From Caballeronia ptereochthonis (GTDB lineage: Bacteria > Pseudomonadota > Gammaproteobacteria > Burkholderiales > Burkholderiaceae): DNA of 64,000 nucleotides. Below are positions 36,444 to 45,567 of this stretch, piece after piece. Below the pieces are notes generated by a model. That model had not been told where the DNA came from. It worked only from the letters and a program-made list of their open reading frames with translations, and ran no database searches. A program made the position numbers and the translations under genes. Numbering within the stretch: the stretch's first letter is position 1; the number at the start of each line of letters is the position of its first letter. The stretch lies in NCBI RefSeq assembly GCF_001545075.1, contig NZ_FCOB02000011.1, forward strand, positions 1 through 64,000, read 5' to 3'.

Positions 36444-36592
36444 CGGAGTTCTCCGGCAGATTCGCGCCGATGGACGCAGCGCCGCGAAGCTTAGCCATCG
36501 CTTGTGTAAGCAATGTGACCGTCCGCGATACCATACGTCGGCGGATCGACGGGGATGACCGCGCGCAGTGCCATCGAGAGGACGACAAGAGC

Positions 36593-37894
36593 GTGACCCA
36601 GCGTAACGAGGCGAGTGAAGAGTTGTGTGAAAGCGGCGCCCGGGGGGATTCCCGAACCGGAGCATGCGCCGCTTTTCCGGCGAGTGTCCATGAAGCAGAC
36701 CGGAAGCAGGCGCTCACGGAAGCGCTTGCCCTGTCGCTGGGTAGCGCAATCGCGCTCGGGCTCGCGCGTTTTTCATATGCGCTTCTGCTGCCGCCGATGC
36801 GGCAGGACCTGGCGTGGAATTTCGCGCAGGCCGGCGCCATGAACACGGCGAACGCGCTCGGCTATCTGCTCGGCGCGCTCGCGTTCTCCCGGCTGTCCAT
36901 GCGGTTTGCATCGCGATCGCTGTTCGTCGCGGGCTGCGTCGTCACGGCCGTATTGATGGCGACGAGCGGCATGGTCGTCGATACCGACGCCCTGCTCGCG
37001 CTGCGCGTCGCGACGGGTATGGGCAGTGCGCTCATCTTCGTGAGCGGCGGCGTGCTGGCGGCACGGCTCGCGTCTCGCTCGCCGCGCGACGCCGGCCTCG
37101 TGATCGGGCTGTACTACGGCGGCACCGGCTGGGGCATCGTGATCTCGTCGATACTCGTTCCGTTCGCGGTGCTGCCCGTCGTTCACGGGTGGCGCTACGC
37201 ATGGTTCGCGCTGGCCGTTGCCTGTGCGGCGTCTTCTGTCATCGCGGTGCGGGCCGCGCGGCGAATCGAATCAGCGCATCCTGCTTCCACCGCGCGTCAC
37301 GCCGCGAACGACGCACGCGCCGCCCCCGTGCAGCGGCGTCGTTTTGCGCTCGCGCTCGCCGGATATGGATGCTTCGGCATAGGCTATATCGGCTACATGA
37401 CCTTCATCGTCGCCTTGCTGCGCAACGCGGGTATGAGCGCTGCCGTGGTAAGCGGCTTCTATATCCTGCTCGGCGTGGCTACCGTGGCGTCCGCGCGCAT
37501 GTGGTCCGGGCTTCTCGACCGCATGCGAGGCGGGCAGGCGCTCGCGATACTCAACGCGCTGCTCGCGGCCGCGACGCTCGTTCCCGCGGTGGTCGTTCAT
37601 CCGCTGGCGGCATTCGTGTCCGGCGCGTTGTTCGGGGCGACGTTTCTGTCCGCGGTGGCATCGACGACGGCGTTCGTGCGGCATAACCTGCCCGCAAGTC
37701 AATGGCCGAGGGGAATCAACGCATTCACGATCGTGTTCGCGCTCGGTCAGATCGTCGGGCCGGTCGTGATCGGCCGCGTGTCGGACAGCGCGGGGCTCAC
37801 GCGCGGGCTTGTCTACTCCGCGCTGGTGCTCGTGGCGGGTGCGTTGCTTGCGGCCTGTCAGAAGCCGTTGAGGGGCGCGGCGAGATCGGCCTGA
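36593..37894 (+). CDS. MFS transporter, YbfB/YjiJ-like
   Basis: About 433 residues with 12 hydrophobic segments. The first one (ALALSLGSAIALGLARFSYALLLPPMRQDL) carries the ARFSY-type signature of the YbfB/YjiJ group; the MFS loop around DRMRGG connects helices 8 and 9. Substrate unknown. The start is unclear: GTG 36593 follows AGAGGA at loose spacing; other possible starts (TTG, CTG) lie just before the first helix, and no ATG is in frame. It ends 82 bases before the convergent rep gene. Confidence 0.78.
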   Translation: MTQRNEASEELCESGARGDSRTGACAAFPASVHEADRKQALTEALALSLGSAIALGLARFSYALLLPPMRQDLAWNFAQAGAMNTANALGYLLGALAFSRLSMRFASRSLFVAGCVVTAVLMATSGMVVDTDALLALRVATGMGSALIFVSGGVLAARLASRSPRDAGLVIGLYYGGTGWGIVISSILVPFAVLPVVHGWRYAWFALAVACAASSVIAVRAARRIESAHPASTARHAANDARAAPVQRRRFALALAGYGCFGIGYIGYMTFIVALLRNAGMSAAVVSGFYILLGVATVASARMWSGLLDRMRGGQALAILNALLAAATLVPAVVVHPLAAFVSGALFGATFLSAVASTTAFVRHNLPASQWPRGINAFTIVFALGQIVGPVVIGRVSDSAGLTRGLVYSALVLVAGALLAACQKPLRGAARSA

Positions 37895-37975
37895 TCAACC
37901 CTGGCGAGCCGCGCCGATCGTTCGGATGCCGAATGAACCGAATCCGGCGACAAACCTGCCGCGATAGCCGGCAGG

Positions 37976-39382
37976 TCAGACTTGACTGCCGGCGCGCGCC
38001 TTCTTCATCTTCACGAAGACGTGCGAGCAGAACGCATCGGCGACCACGCGATTGACCGTGAGAATGTTGTCGGCGCTCAAGGTCTCGCGCGACAGGCCCT
38101 GCTTCTCGATCAGCCGCTGCGGGATCAACTGGCTCACGAACGAGTGACAGAGATCCTTGCGCGACTGGGCATCGGCCGATTCGAAATACTGGCGGCCCGC
38201 CCTGATCTCGTCGCTCATCTTGGCCTTGGCCGTCTCGTTCTGCACCTGGATGCTGGCCTCGAGATTCGCTTGTGCGGCATCCCGCGTGCGGTGGCCCTTC
38301 CTGTCGTCCTCCAGCTGTTTGGCCTTGATGGCGGCCATCTTGCGGTCGGCCTCGCCGATCCGGTAATTCCCTTCCAGCGCCTTGAAGAGATAGCCCCTCG
38401 GGCTGACCGTCACCTTGCCTTCGTTGAGCTTGAACCGCGTGTATTCGATCGCCTGCTCGAGCCGCTCATCCGTCCAGACGTCGCGATGCTTGGCAAGGCG
38501 CTCGAAGTCGGGTGTATCGAAGGCGAATTCGTTGTGAAGCAGGAGGTACATGGAGTCCTGGATGCCGGCGCGCGCAGCGTCCGCGCCCTGCTTCTTGGTG
38601 AACCTGAAGCGGATTTTCAGTTTCTCGGGCGGGACGCGCTCGGCATTGGGTTCCCAGCTGACATCGAAGTCCGAGACTTCGTTGAGCTGGTCGATGGCCG
38701 GCTCGAGGAAGCGCTTCTTGAACTCTTTCACTTCCTTGCGCGACTCGCCGACCTTCCCCGGCCATTCGAGCACGTCTTCGTAGGCGAACCACTCCGTCAC
38801 GCCGTGCCCCTCGCAGGGAATGAGGCGATCGTAAATCGCGCGAGCGAGCGAAAGCGAAAAGGCCGTCGACGCCCGCAAGCTCAGCCAGTGAGCCTTGTAC
38901 GGGCTGATGAGGTACTTGATGACGCGTCCCGCCAGCAGGATGCAAACGACGTTGCGCTCGATATAGCAATCGCCCAGCAGGCTGATGGTGCCCCACGAGT
39001 CCTTCTCGGTGAGCTCCTCGATGGACGGCGCCGTCATGATTTCCACGCGGGCGCGAGCCGCGGCTCGCATCTGGGCGATGAGATGGCTGTGATTGCGGCT
39101 GTCATAGCGCATCAGCCACTTGAAATAGTTGACGTCGGCCGAGAAGGTGTAGACCTTGTCGTCGATCAGCTCTTCCGGAGCCTTGGTCGCGACGATGAAG
39201 TACGCCGCATCCAGCACCCGGCGCGCGGCGATGCCCAGACCGCCAACTCGCGTGAAGATGTTGTTTCGCAGGAAACCGATATCCCTCGTCGATTCGCAGA
39301 TGGCCGAGCCTTGGGCGGACATGTCTTCGTAGATGTCCAGCGCCAACTGCTGAGGGGTGACGGTGAGTTCTCGGGTTTCCAT
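37976..39382 (-). CDS. Plasmid/chromid replication initiator protein (Rep)
   Basis: A 468-residue protein of the Burkholderia secondary-replicon Rep class (RepB/Rep_3-like). Two winged-helix-like regions lie in the first 300 residues (FLRNNIFTRVGGLGIAARRVLDAAYFIVAT; later LPCEGHGV-type segment with WPGKVGESRKEVKEFKKRFLEPAIDQLNE). A charged, probably coiled region follows at about 360-410. It should bind the iteron-like repeats just upstream and recruit host DnaA/DnaB. ATG 39382 is used because a good promoter ends inside the longer frame's first codons (see 39409-39436), which rules out the 39439 start. Confidence 0.82.
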   Translation of the reverse strand: METRELTVTPQQLALDIYEDMSAQGSAICESTRDIGFLRNNIFTRVGGLGIAARRVLDAAYFIVATKAPEELIDDKVYTFSADVNYFKWLMRYDSRNHSHLIAQMRAAARARVEIMTAPSIEELTEKDSWGTISLLGDCYIERNVVCILLAGRVIKYLISPYKAHWLSLRASTAFSLSLARAIYDRLIPCEGHGVTEWFAYEDVLEWPGKVGESRKEVKEFKKRFLEPAIDQLNEVSDFDVSWEPNAERVPPEKLKIRFRFTKKQGADAARAGIQDSMYLLLHNEFAFDTPDFERLAKHRDVWTDERLEQAIEYTRFKLNEGKVTVSPRGYLFKALEGNYRIGEADRKMAAIKAKQLEDDRKGHRTRDAAQANLEASIQVQNETAKAKMSDEIRAGRQYFESADAQSRKDLCHSFVSQLIPQRLIEKQGLSRETLSADNILTVNRVVADAFCSHVFVKMKKARAGSQV

Positions 39383-39408
39383 GCGTTCGATTGGGCTTCG
39401 ATCCCGGC

Positions 39409-39436
39409 ACTCTATCAGGCGAGCAAGGGGTGTCAA
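39409..39436 (-). promoter_or_regulatory. rep promoter
   Basis: On the minus strand: TTGACA (39436-39431, perfect -35), 16-base spacer, TAGAGT (39414-39409). It directly abuts the first iteron, so Rep binding would block it: a textbook autoregulation geometry (inference). Confidence 0.72.
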
Positions 39437-39807
39437 CACAAAAACCGCCCCGCCTTGTCCGACGCTTTGCGCACAAAAAGCGCCCCGGCAGTCGACCGCC
39501 GATCACAATTTCCGCCCCGATCACCACAATTTCCGTCCCCTGCTGCCCAATTTGCGGACTCGCTTGCACAAAAAGCATCCCGCCCTTCACAAAAAGCGTC
39601 CCTATCCACAGGGGTATCGCTTGATTCAAAAGGAAATTCGAATGGCTGTTTGTGGGTTTGCGGGGTTGGGTTTACAAAAAAACTGAACAGACGACGCGGA
39701 ACAAAGTTCGAAAGTTTTTCAGGAAGGTATGCTAACTCCATGAAAAATATAGAGAAAGTTAGACGTATCCGGTGCGCACAAAAACCGCCCCCGGGGTGCT
39801 TTTTGTG
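39437..39807. repeat. Iteron array / probable replication origin
   Basis: Copies of a 15-bp repeat, consensus CACAAAAACCGCCCC, at 39437, 39472, 39504 (CACAATTTCCGCCCC), 39525 (CACAATTTCCGTCCC), 39567, 39588 and 39777, plus an inverted copy at 39793-39807. The 39777 and 39793 copies face each other across CG to form a large dyad. Start-to-start distances of 21, 42, 21 and 32 bases are near whole helical turns. AT-rich DNA follows at 39660-39770, with a DnaA box at 39602. This is what an iteron-type origin looks like. Confidence 0.75.
39602..39610 (+). promoter_or_regulatory. DnaA box
   Basis: CTATCCACA, one mismatch from TTATCCACA, immediately after the sixth iteron and before an AT-rich stretch. 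Confidence 0.6.
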
Positions 39808-40027
39808 CTGACGCATTCGCTTGCTATTCTGAGCGGGTTCGAGCTGGAGCTGACGGGACGAACCAAGGATCGAGTGATTGGACTCCACTGCGAGAAAATC
39901 GCGAAAAATCAATGGTCTGACTGGTGCGTTTTTCCCTAAAAACCATGAAATCTCTGCGCTCTACAACCTTGTTTACGCGTATTCGTGTATTCTGCGCTTC
40001 GGCGTCAATACATGGAGAAAGCGCAGA

Positions 40028-41239
40028 ATGGCTAACGTAGGCACCCTACCTATGGAAGACCGCAAGGTCACCCTTCGCGAAGTGGCGGAGTTTGCGGATA
40101 ACCTTGAACCCTTCTCGGACAACCTTCGGGAACAGATCCTCGCTCCGCGACCGCGCAAGACTGCGCCCATCTACACGATCAGCGAACTGGCCGAGATGTG
40201 CAATCTGACTCGGCAGCAAATTCAATATCTGGTGACGAAGGGTGAAGGCGGCCTTCCGCCCGGAACGCTCAATGGCAGCGGCCGCAGCCGGACGTTCACG
40301 CTGCCGGAAGTGCGCGTCTGGGTGAAGGTGGCATCGGACATTTATCAGACGCGTCTTGATGACGGCGATGGCGCCTTCCGGGGCAAAGTCCTTACAACGG
40401 CACAGTTGAAAGGCGGCTCGGCGAAGACAACGACGACAGTATGTCTCGCGCAGGCATTGACGCTGCTCGGCCGCAAGGTGCTTCTCATCGATCTCGATCC
40501 CCAAGCGTCGGCATCGGAACTCTGCGGACTCTACGCGGAGAAGGAGATTTCCGGTGACGATACTGTGCTGCCCTATATATATGATCAGAACGTAGAGGGC
40601 GGGCTCGGCGCGAGCGTCCAGTCGACCTATTGGGATGGACTCGACATTATCCCCGGTCACACGTTTTTGTACGGCGCGGAGTTCCTGCTTCCCGCACGCC
40701 AGAAAACAATCCAGGGGTATCGATTCTGGGCCGTTCTGCGGGAAGGACTCGAACCGTTGCGCTCGCAATACGACTACATCCTGATCGACACTTCGCCGTC
40801 GTTGTCGTATATGAACCTGAACGCGCTCCTGGCGGCGGACGCGCTGGTCATGCCGATGATCCCGGAGAATCTCGACTTCATCAGCTCCCTGGCATTCTGG
40901 CGCCTGTTCTCGGACGTCGCGGAGGACTTCCTTCCGTACGAGGAGGACAAGGTCTATGACTTCATCTCCATTCTGCTGTCCAAAGTCGACTACGGAAAGA
41001 CATCTTCGGCACCGGTCGTCCGTCAATGGGCGCAGAGCGCGTACGGACGCTGGCTCGATCCATTCGAGATTCCGGCGAGCTCGGTGATGAGCGGCGGAGC
41101 GCTTTCCTTTTCGACGGCACTGGATGTCGTCAGCACACACTCCACGGCGAAGTCTCTTCAACGCGTGCGGCAACCGATGATGCAATATGCCAAATGGCTG
41201 GATGATATGTTCGTGAAATCCTGGAGGGAGTCGGCATGA
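40028..41239 (+). CDS. parA: Partition ATPase ParA (type Ia, with N-terminal helix-turn-helix)
   Basis: A 403-residue protein. The N-terminal MerR-like DNA-binding segment (about 48-100, IYTISELAEMCNLTRQQIQYLV) marks a type Ia ParA, which both moves the replicon and represses its own operon. The deviant Walker A KGGSAKTTTT lies at 128-137, Walker A' at LLIDLDPQASAS and Walker B at YILIDTSPSLSY. ATG 40028 follows GGAG 10-11 bases upstream. The longer frame from 39878 adds 50 residues without family character. It overlaps parB by four bases (ATGA). Confidence 0.93.
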   Translation: MANVGTLPMEDRKVTLREVAEFADNLEPFSDNLREQILAPRPRKTAPIYTISELAEMCNLTRQQIQYLVTKGEGGLPPGTLNGSGRSRTFTLPEVRVWVKVASDIYQTRLDDGDGAFRGKVLTTAQLKGGSAKTTTTVCLAQALTLLGRKVLLIDLDPQASASELCGLYAEKEISGDDTVLPYIYDQNVEGGLGASVQSTYWDGLDIIPGHTFLYGAEFLLPARQKTIQGYRFWAVLREGLEPLRSQYDYILIDTSPSLSYMNLNALLAADALVMPMIPENLDFISSLAFWRLFSDVAEDFLPYEEDKVYDFISILLSKVDYGKTSSAPVVRQWAQSAYGRWLDPFEIPASSVMSGGALSFSTALDVVSTHSTAKSLQRVRQPMMQYAKWLDDMFVKSWRESA

Positions 41240-42213
41240 GCAATAACATACGGGAACAACTGATGGCCAAGACGGCCAACTTGCCGAAGCCCGCGGATTT
41301 CAAAGGGGAGAACAAAAAGGATAAGACGAATCGCGGTCCGCAGACGATGCCGGGCATCACGAGCGCGTTGGCCGCGGCTCAACTTCGCATCCAGGAACTC
41401 GAGGCAAAAGGTCTGGAGACCGAGATTCGCGTCGACGCCATGGTGCCGAATCCGTGGCAACCGAGGCGTCAATTTAGCGAAACCAAGCTCTCCGAGTTGG
41501 CACGGTCGATCAACGAAGTTGGGCTGCTGCAGGCCGTGACGGTTCGTCGGGTCGGTGAATCATTTCAGCTCGTTGCAGGCGAGCGCCGGTGGCGCGCACA
41601 CAAGCTGATCAATCGGGAAACCGTTCGCGCGGTCGTCATCGAGTGCACGGATCAGGATATGGCAGCTCTGGCGTTGATGGAAAACGTCACCCGCGATGAT
41701 CTATCCGATTATGAAATCGCGATCGCCATTCGTCGTGCTGAATCGGAGTTTCCCAATCGTACGCGGCTCGCAGAGGCGATGGGCATTTCACGCAGCGATC
41801 TCTACCGATTTCTCGCATACGATGCGCTGCCGGATTTTGTGAAACGTGATCTGGATTTGAATCCGTCAGTTTTGGGGGCGTCGTCTGCGCAGGATATCGC
41901 GAACGCGCTCAAGAAGACCGGCGAGCAGGGGTTGAAGGCGCTTCAGGAACTGTGGCCTCAGGTGGTCGCTGGAGACCTGGTTCAGACCAAGGTTGCAGCA
42001 AGCTTGAGTGCGCAGGCAAGCCGGGGGGAATCAGCAACGGATGCAGGTGGCAGAAGCATCCTCAAGATATTTGCCGGCAAAGTGCAGGCTGGGAGCATCA
42101 CGAAAGACGTCAAAGGCCTGACTTTCAAGTTCAAGGCCGGTGTGGTGACGGAGGAACAAGAGAATCAGCTTAGAGAGCATATAGGAAAGATGTTTTCGAT
42201 TCGATCCGAATGA
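41236..42213 (+). CDS. parB: Partition protein ParB
   Basis: 325 residues. An N-terminal Lys-rich ParA-contact region is followed by the ParB/Srx CTP-binding domain with VPNPWQPRRQF and the GERRWRAHK motif, then ALMENVTRDDLSDYE, the helix-turn-helix (TRLAEAMGISRSDLYRFLAY) and a C-terminal dimer domain. It should load at the parS-like palindromes that begin 78 bases after its stop. ATGA overlap with parA. Confidence 0.94.
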   Translation: MSNNIREQLMAKTANLPKPADFKGENKKDKTNRGPQTMPGITSALAAAQLRIQELEAKGLETEIRVDAMVPNPWQPRRQFSETKLSELARSINEVGLLQAVTVRRVGESFQLVAGERRWRAHKLINRETVRAVVIECTDQDMAALALMENVTRDDLSDYEIAIAIRRAESEFPNRTRLAEAMGISRSDLYRFLAYDALPDFVKRDLDLNPSVLGASSAQDIANALKKTGEQGLKALQELWPQVVAGDLVQTKVAASLSAQASRGESATDAGGRSILKIFAGKVQAGSITKDVKGLTFKFKAGVVTEEQENQLREHIGKMFSIRSE

Positions 42214-42218
42214 CGATG

Positions 42219-42240
42219 ACCCGCCTCGGCGGGTTTTTTT
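42219..42240 (+). terminator. Rho-independent terminator of parAB
   Basis: Stem CCCGCC / GGCGGG with a tiny loop, followed by seven T, six bases after the parB stop. Confidence 0.85.
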
Positions 42241-42290
42241 GTGCCTGCGTTTTTCTTTGTGCGTCCTCTCGCTACGGCCGGCGATCGGAC

Positions 42291-42623
42291 TGTCCGAATT
42301 CGGACACCGCAGTCCTTCCGCGTCAGTCGCAGATTCAGCGGCCCTGAAGCTGATAAAGGTATTGGGTGTCCGAATTCGGACACTTGGCGCAAGGAGGCCG
42401 TTTAGACCTCGCTCAGACCTTCAAAATCTCACTGGGTCACCATCGCGGATTCAATTGCGCATCCCGGGACGTTGCAGTGTCCGAATTCGGACATTGCAAC
42501 GAGACGTCGACGAGGCCCTGCGATATCGATTGAATGCGGATGAGCGGCACCCCGGGCTTCAGCGAAGCGCGAGCTTGCGACATTGAGTTCTGAGAATTCT
42601 CGACGAATGTCCGAATTCGGACA
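42291..42623. repeat. Four-copy parS-like centromere array
   Basis: The perfect 16-bp palindrome TGTCCGAATTCGGACA occurs at 42291-42306, 42367-42382, 42478-42493 and 42608-42623, all identical, in otherwise non-coding DNA just downstream of parB. The third copy is nested in a longer dyad, with GTTGCA before and TGCAAC after. Position, identity and symmetry make them the obvious ParB-binding sites. Spacings are 76, 111 and 130 bases. Confidence 0.82.
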
Positions 42624-43689
42624 CTGTGAGCACGGCTCGAGCAATGCCAAGTCAAGCAAGCGTCCGGAGCGATCTTCTGACGCGACTGAAGATTCGTCAG
42701 TTGCGGCAGAAGCAACCCAAAGGAACGGCCTGAGCGCCGACTCCGATGTCTGCGTTTGACCTAATCGATCAAACAAAAACGCCGCGCTTCAACCGTTTCG
42801 CTCGCACGGCACAGAGAAGGCATTGCGCTTGGGTTGGCGCCTGGACGACATCAGGGACTCATCTTCAGCGCGGTGGATTGATCTGTGCGTGTGAGTTTTG
42901 TTGAGTGGATTTGCCTGCGTACTCGATCACTCAGAGCCTCGCACTAACCAGACGTACCGCATCGTCACTGCGGATTCATAGTCCGCGTCGCTAAGCGCGA
43001 GCGTTGGTTCGTACCAACATAAAAGCGACGCCACGAACGCATTGCGATGGTCGGCCCCTGGGTACACGCGCGAGGCCGTCGGTCAGTGATTGTGATCGAG
43101 GCGACTCAAATGCAATCGAAGCGCCGAATCCAAGCGCTCAACACCGCCTCGGCGGTGGTCACGAAGACCTCTATCCTGATCGAAGAGCCTGGTCCGCTCA
43201 TCGCCGAAAGGGTAGAGAACGTTCTCAATTCCCGGACTGCGACATCGCCGAGCCGATGCGCCTTGCTACGGCATCTAAATATCGGTCTCACCTGGTTGCA
43301 ATCAAAGATCGGTTGCGTAGGAATCCATATCAAATCGAAGTCTGCGCGCGCAGTTCATGCGCCGGATTCCGTGAAACACTAACTCGCGGAAGAGAATCCT
43401 AATAAACCATTATAAATCATTATCTTACGAATCGTCCCTAAACTTGTTTCACGAAATCGGACCGGTTCGAGCTATACATCGGCCTATAAGAGACCAAGTC
43501 TTGGCGACAGACCAAGAGCAGAACCCATATCCCAACAATCCGTATCAAACGATACATTTTTCGTAGGAAAATCGGCGGGCCGAAATCGGCGAGCCCATCG
43601 CTCCCAACACCGGACAACGCGCTCAGCGAAGTCGTCTATTAGGGCGTGCGGATAGAGTTTCACGGCATGCACTGAACGGAACGCGGTGC
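42624..43689. other. Non-coding or degenerate region downstream of parS
   Basis: About 1.07 kb in which only short overlapping frames occur on both strands, none with a recognisable family or ribosome binding site. GC is lower than in the flanks around 43380-43600. It may be a scar of past rearrangement or an extended centromere/regulatory zone. Confidence 0.4.
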
Positions 43690-43872
43690 GTGTTCGAACT
43701 CATCGCCGACTACACGCATGCGCGACATCGCATGCTCGAAGAATATCTGCCGACCGGCACCTGCAAGTTCCGTCTCCGATCGAACGAAGTACGCTACCCG
43801 GGCTCCGTCGTGCCGGATATCGCGCAGACCGTCGGCCGCAGCGTCATGTTCAAACCGCGCACCGTCCTCTAA
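43690..43872 (+). CDS. Small hypothetical protein
   Basis: A 60-residue frame from GTG 43690 (MFELIADYTHARHRMLEEYLP...VGRSVMFKPRTVL). Amino-acid composition is protein-like and it ends 16 bases before a convergent gene. There is only a weak ribosome site (GGAACG). It could be a genuine small gene or the end of a decayed one. Not recognised. Confidence 0.3.
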   Translation: MFELIADYTHARHRMLEEYLPTGTCKFRLRSNEVRYPGSVVPDIAQTVGRSVMFKPRTVL

Positions 43873-43888
43873 CGGACGGACGCTCGCA

Positions 43889-44362
43889 TCAGAGCGGCGC
43901 CGACTTGCGCGTGTGCATCGGCTGGTAAGCCTCGCCCGCCTTGAATCGCTCGAGCCGCTCGCTCGCGACGGAGAGGGCGCCGAGCGTCGCCCGCCGCAAC
44001 TGATGGTCGTAGAGCGAGACGATCGCCGCGAGCCGGTCGAAGTCTTCCGGTGCCAACACCCAGGTGCCGGACGCGCGGCCCGCGTCGAATGCGGCGGCCA
44101 TCGTCTGATCGGCGAGAATCAGCTCTTCATGCGAGAAGTCGCCGTGTCCCGCTTCGGCCAGAAACTTCGCCAGAAGCATCGCCTCGGTGACGTGCTGCGC
44201 GGGCGCGATGTCCGGCGAGCCCGAACGCAGGGCGGCCAGAGACATATGCGCCGCGAGCGCGAGCTCGTTTGCCACTGCGCGCGGAATGGGGAGCAACTGC
44301 GCCTTGCTGAGCCGCGCGCGCGTCGCCTTGGGCGAGCGTTGGAAAGGAATGGTGCGTGACAT
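43889..44362 (-). CDS. Hypothetical protein, alpha-helical
   Basis: 157 residues from ATG 44362, starting MSRTIPFQRSPKATRARLSKAQLLPIPRAVANELALAAHMSLAALRSG. It has no transmembrane segment and is predicted mostly helical. The frame continues upstream to 44485, but the added part overlaps the neighbouring gene. It lies 28 bases downstream of a zinc-finger protein gene on the same strand, so the two may form an operon. I do not recognise the family. Confidence 0.55.
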   Translation of the reverse strand: MSRTIPFQRSPKATRARLSKAQLLPIPRAVANELALAAHMSLAALRSGSPDIAPAQHVTEAMLLAKFLAEAGHGDFSHEELILADQTMAAAFDAGRASGTWVLAPEDFDRLAAIVSLYDHQLRRATLGALSVASERLERFKAGEAYQPMHTRKSAPL

Positions 44363-44390
44363 GCGTGGATCGATGGTTGACCTGTTCAGG

Positions 44391-44858
44391 TTAACGATCG
44401 TCCGCCGCCGAATCTGAAGGGTGATTCTCGCGCGCCTGTTCGAAATCTTCGACGACGGCGATCGCCCGCTCGCACTGGTCGGCATCGAGCGTATGGATGC
44501 TGCATTTGTCCGGATCGACGCCGATCGCCTGGGCGAGCCACTTCATTCCCTTGGATCGCGCTTCGAAGACGTTGCAGCCATCGCGACGGACCTTCGCTTG
44601 TACGAGCGGCTCGAGCGCCGCGTGCAATTTCACTTTCAGCTCGCGCAAGCGGGCGTCGGCGAGCCGGCCGAGCGGGACGTTGCGCGTGCTGCGCGCGAAC
44701 GTGCCGATCCACGCCTGACACGGCGCGCATATCCAGAGCGGGCCGTGGTCGTCGCGATACGGATAGGCTTCATCGCCGGCACGAGCCAGCGTCGCGAGCG
44801 CGCCGCAATAATCGCAGTCGGGATGAGGAAGGGGTTTGACAGGTCGGCCGACACGCAT
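44391..44858 (-). CDS. DUF3268-type zinc-finger protein
   Basis: 155 residues from ATG 44858 (MRVGRPVKPLPHPDCDYCG). Two CxxC pairs, CDYCG and CAPC (LWICAPCQAWIGTF), about 30 residues apart look like one treble-clef-type zinc site, as in DUF3268 proteins found on Burkholderia plasmids and prophages. The helical C-terminal half contains DPDKCSIHTLDADQCERAI. Function unknown; nucleic-acid binding is plausible. Confidence 0.62.
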   Translation of the reverse strand: MRVGRPVKPLPHPDCDYCGALATLARAGDEAYPYRDDHGPLWICAPCQAWIGTFARSTRNVPLGRLADARLRELKVKLHAALEPLVQAKVRRDGCNVFEARSKGMKWLAQAIGVDPDKCSIHTLDADQCERAIAVVEDFEQARENHPSDSAADDR

Positions 44859-45303
44859 TGTCAGAAAGTCCCGGGCGGGAAAACCAATATAGCAAAACCG
44901 ATGATCCGATTCGGAAACGCGCGCCCGGCGAAAGTTCCGGAGCGGCCGGGCGGCGCTTCGCCTGAGCATGATGTCATGGGCTGCTTAAGGCAGAGCATTC
45001 TCGATTCCGCCGCCACGCGCGCCGGCAAAGGATCGCGCAGACCGGGAATTTACTTTTCCCTCCCACGGTATACGTTGTGAGTGCGTCCTTCACGGTACGC
45101 GCCTTTGGAGCCCACGGGCTCCTGCGCCGCGAATCCGGCCTCGTGCCCGATCGAGTCGCGCATCAATCAGACCTCACGTTAAATCAGAAGCCCGGAAGGC
45201 GCGCCCGATGCGCCGTCTACGCGGCCCGACATGCGTTCACATGCAAGCCTGTCGCAAGCTTGCAGTCCTCAACGTAGTGACTCGATCCAGAAAGGTGATG
45301 GCG
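44859..45303. other. Intergenic region
   Basis: About 445 bases containing presumed divergent promoters. No supported gene or clear repeat. Confidence 0.4.
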
Positions 45304-45567
45304 ATGAGAGCAACTCTTCTATATGCAGCAACGGCTGCCGGGCTCTTCGCGATGAGCGCGCTCGCACCAGCGCAAGACATGCAGATGTCTCCGGCGCAGG
45401 GCAGCGCCACGCAGCAAAGCGCGCAGGACGCCGCCACGGCCGATTCCAGCTATGGCGGAACGACGTCGATGACGCGCTCCGGCAGTGCCTCGCGCGACGC
45501 GTGGACGCCCGGCACGAGCCAGGCCTGCATCCCGGGACTGAGCTGCAACATCTATAGCGGCCAGTGA
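45304..45567 (+). CDS. Small secreted protein of unknown function
   Basis: 87 residues from ATG 45304, with AAAGGTG six bases upstream (ATG 45298 is the alternative). A signal peptide MRATLLYAATAAGLFAMSALAPAQ is followed by a Gln/Ser/Thr-rich mature part with two cysteines near the end (QACIPGLSCNIYSG) that could form a disulfide. Similar short signal-bearing proteins are common in Burkholderia. Role unknown. Confidence 0.6.
   Translation: MRATLLYAATAAGLFAMSALAPAQDMQMSPAQGSATQQSAQDAATADSSYGGTTSMTRSGSASRDAWTPGTSQACIPGLSCNIYSGQ

Noticed and set aside
39437..39602. CRISPR or simple tandem repeat
   Set aside because: 15-bp units, unequal intervals and proximity to rep and a DnaA box fit iterons better.
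37982..39811. 609-codon plus-strand frame
   Set aside because: Opposite rep and running through the iterons; no protein family and Arg/His/Leu-rich composition.
42291..42623. CRISPR array
   Set aside because: The repeats are 16-bp palindromes at irregular spacing (76, 111, 130) without uniform spacers or cas genes; they fit parS sites.
43484..43672. Possible transposase remnant on the minus strand
   Set aside because: The 62-residue translation has no transposase motif and no terminal inverted repeats were seen.
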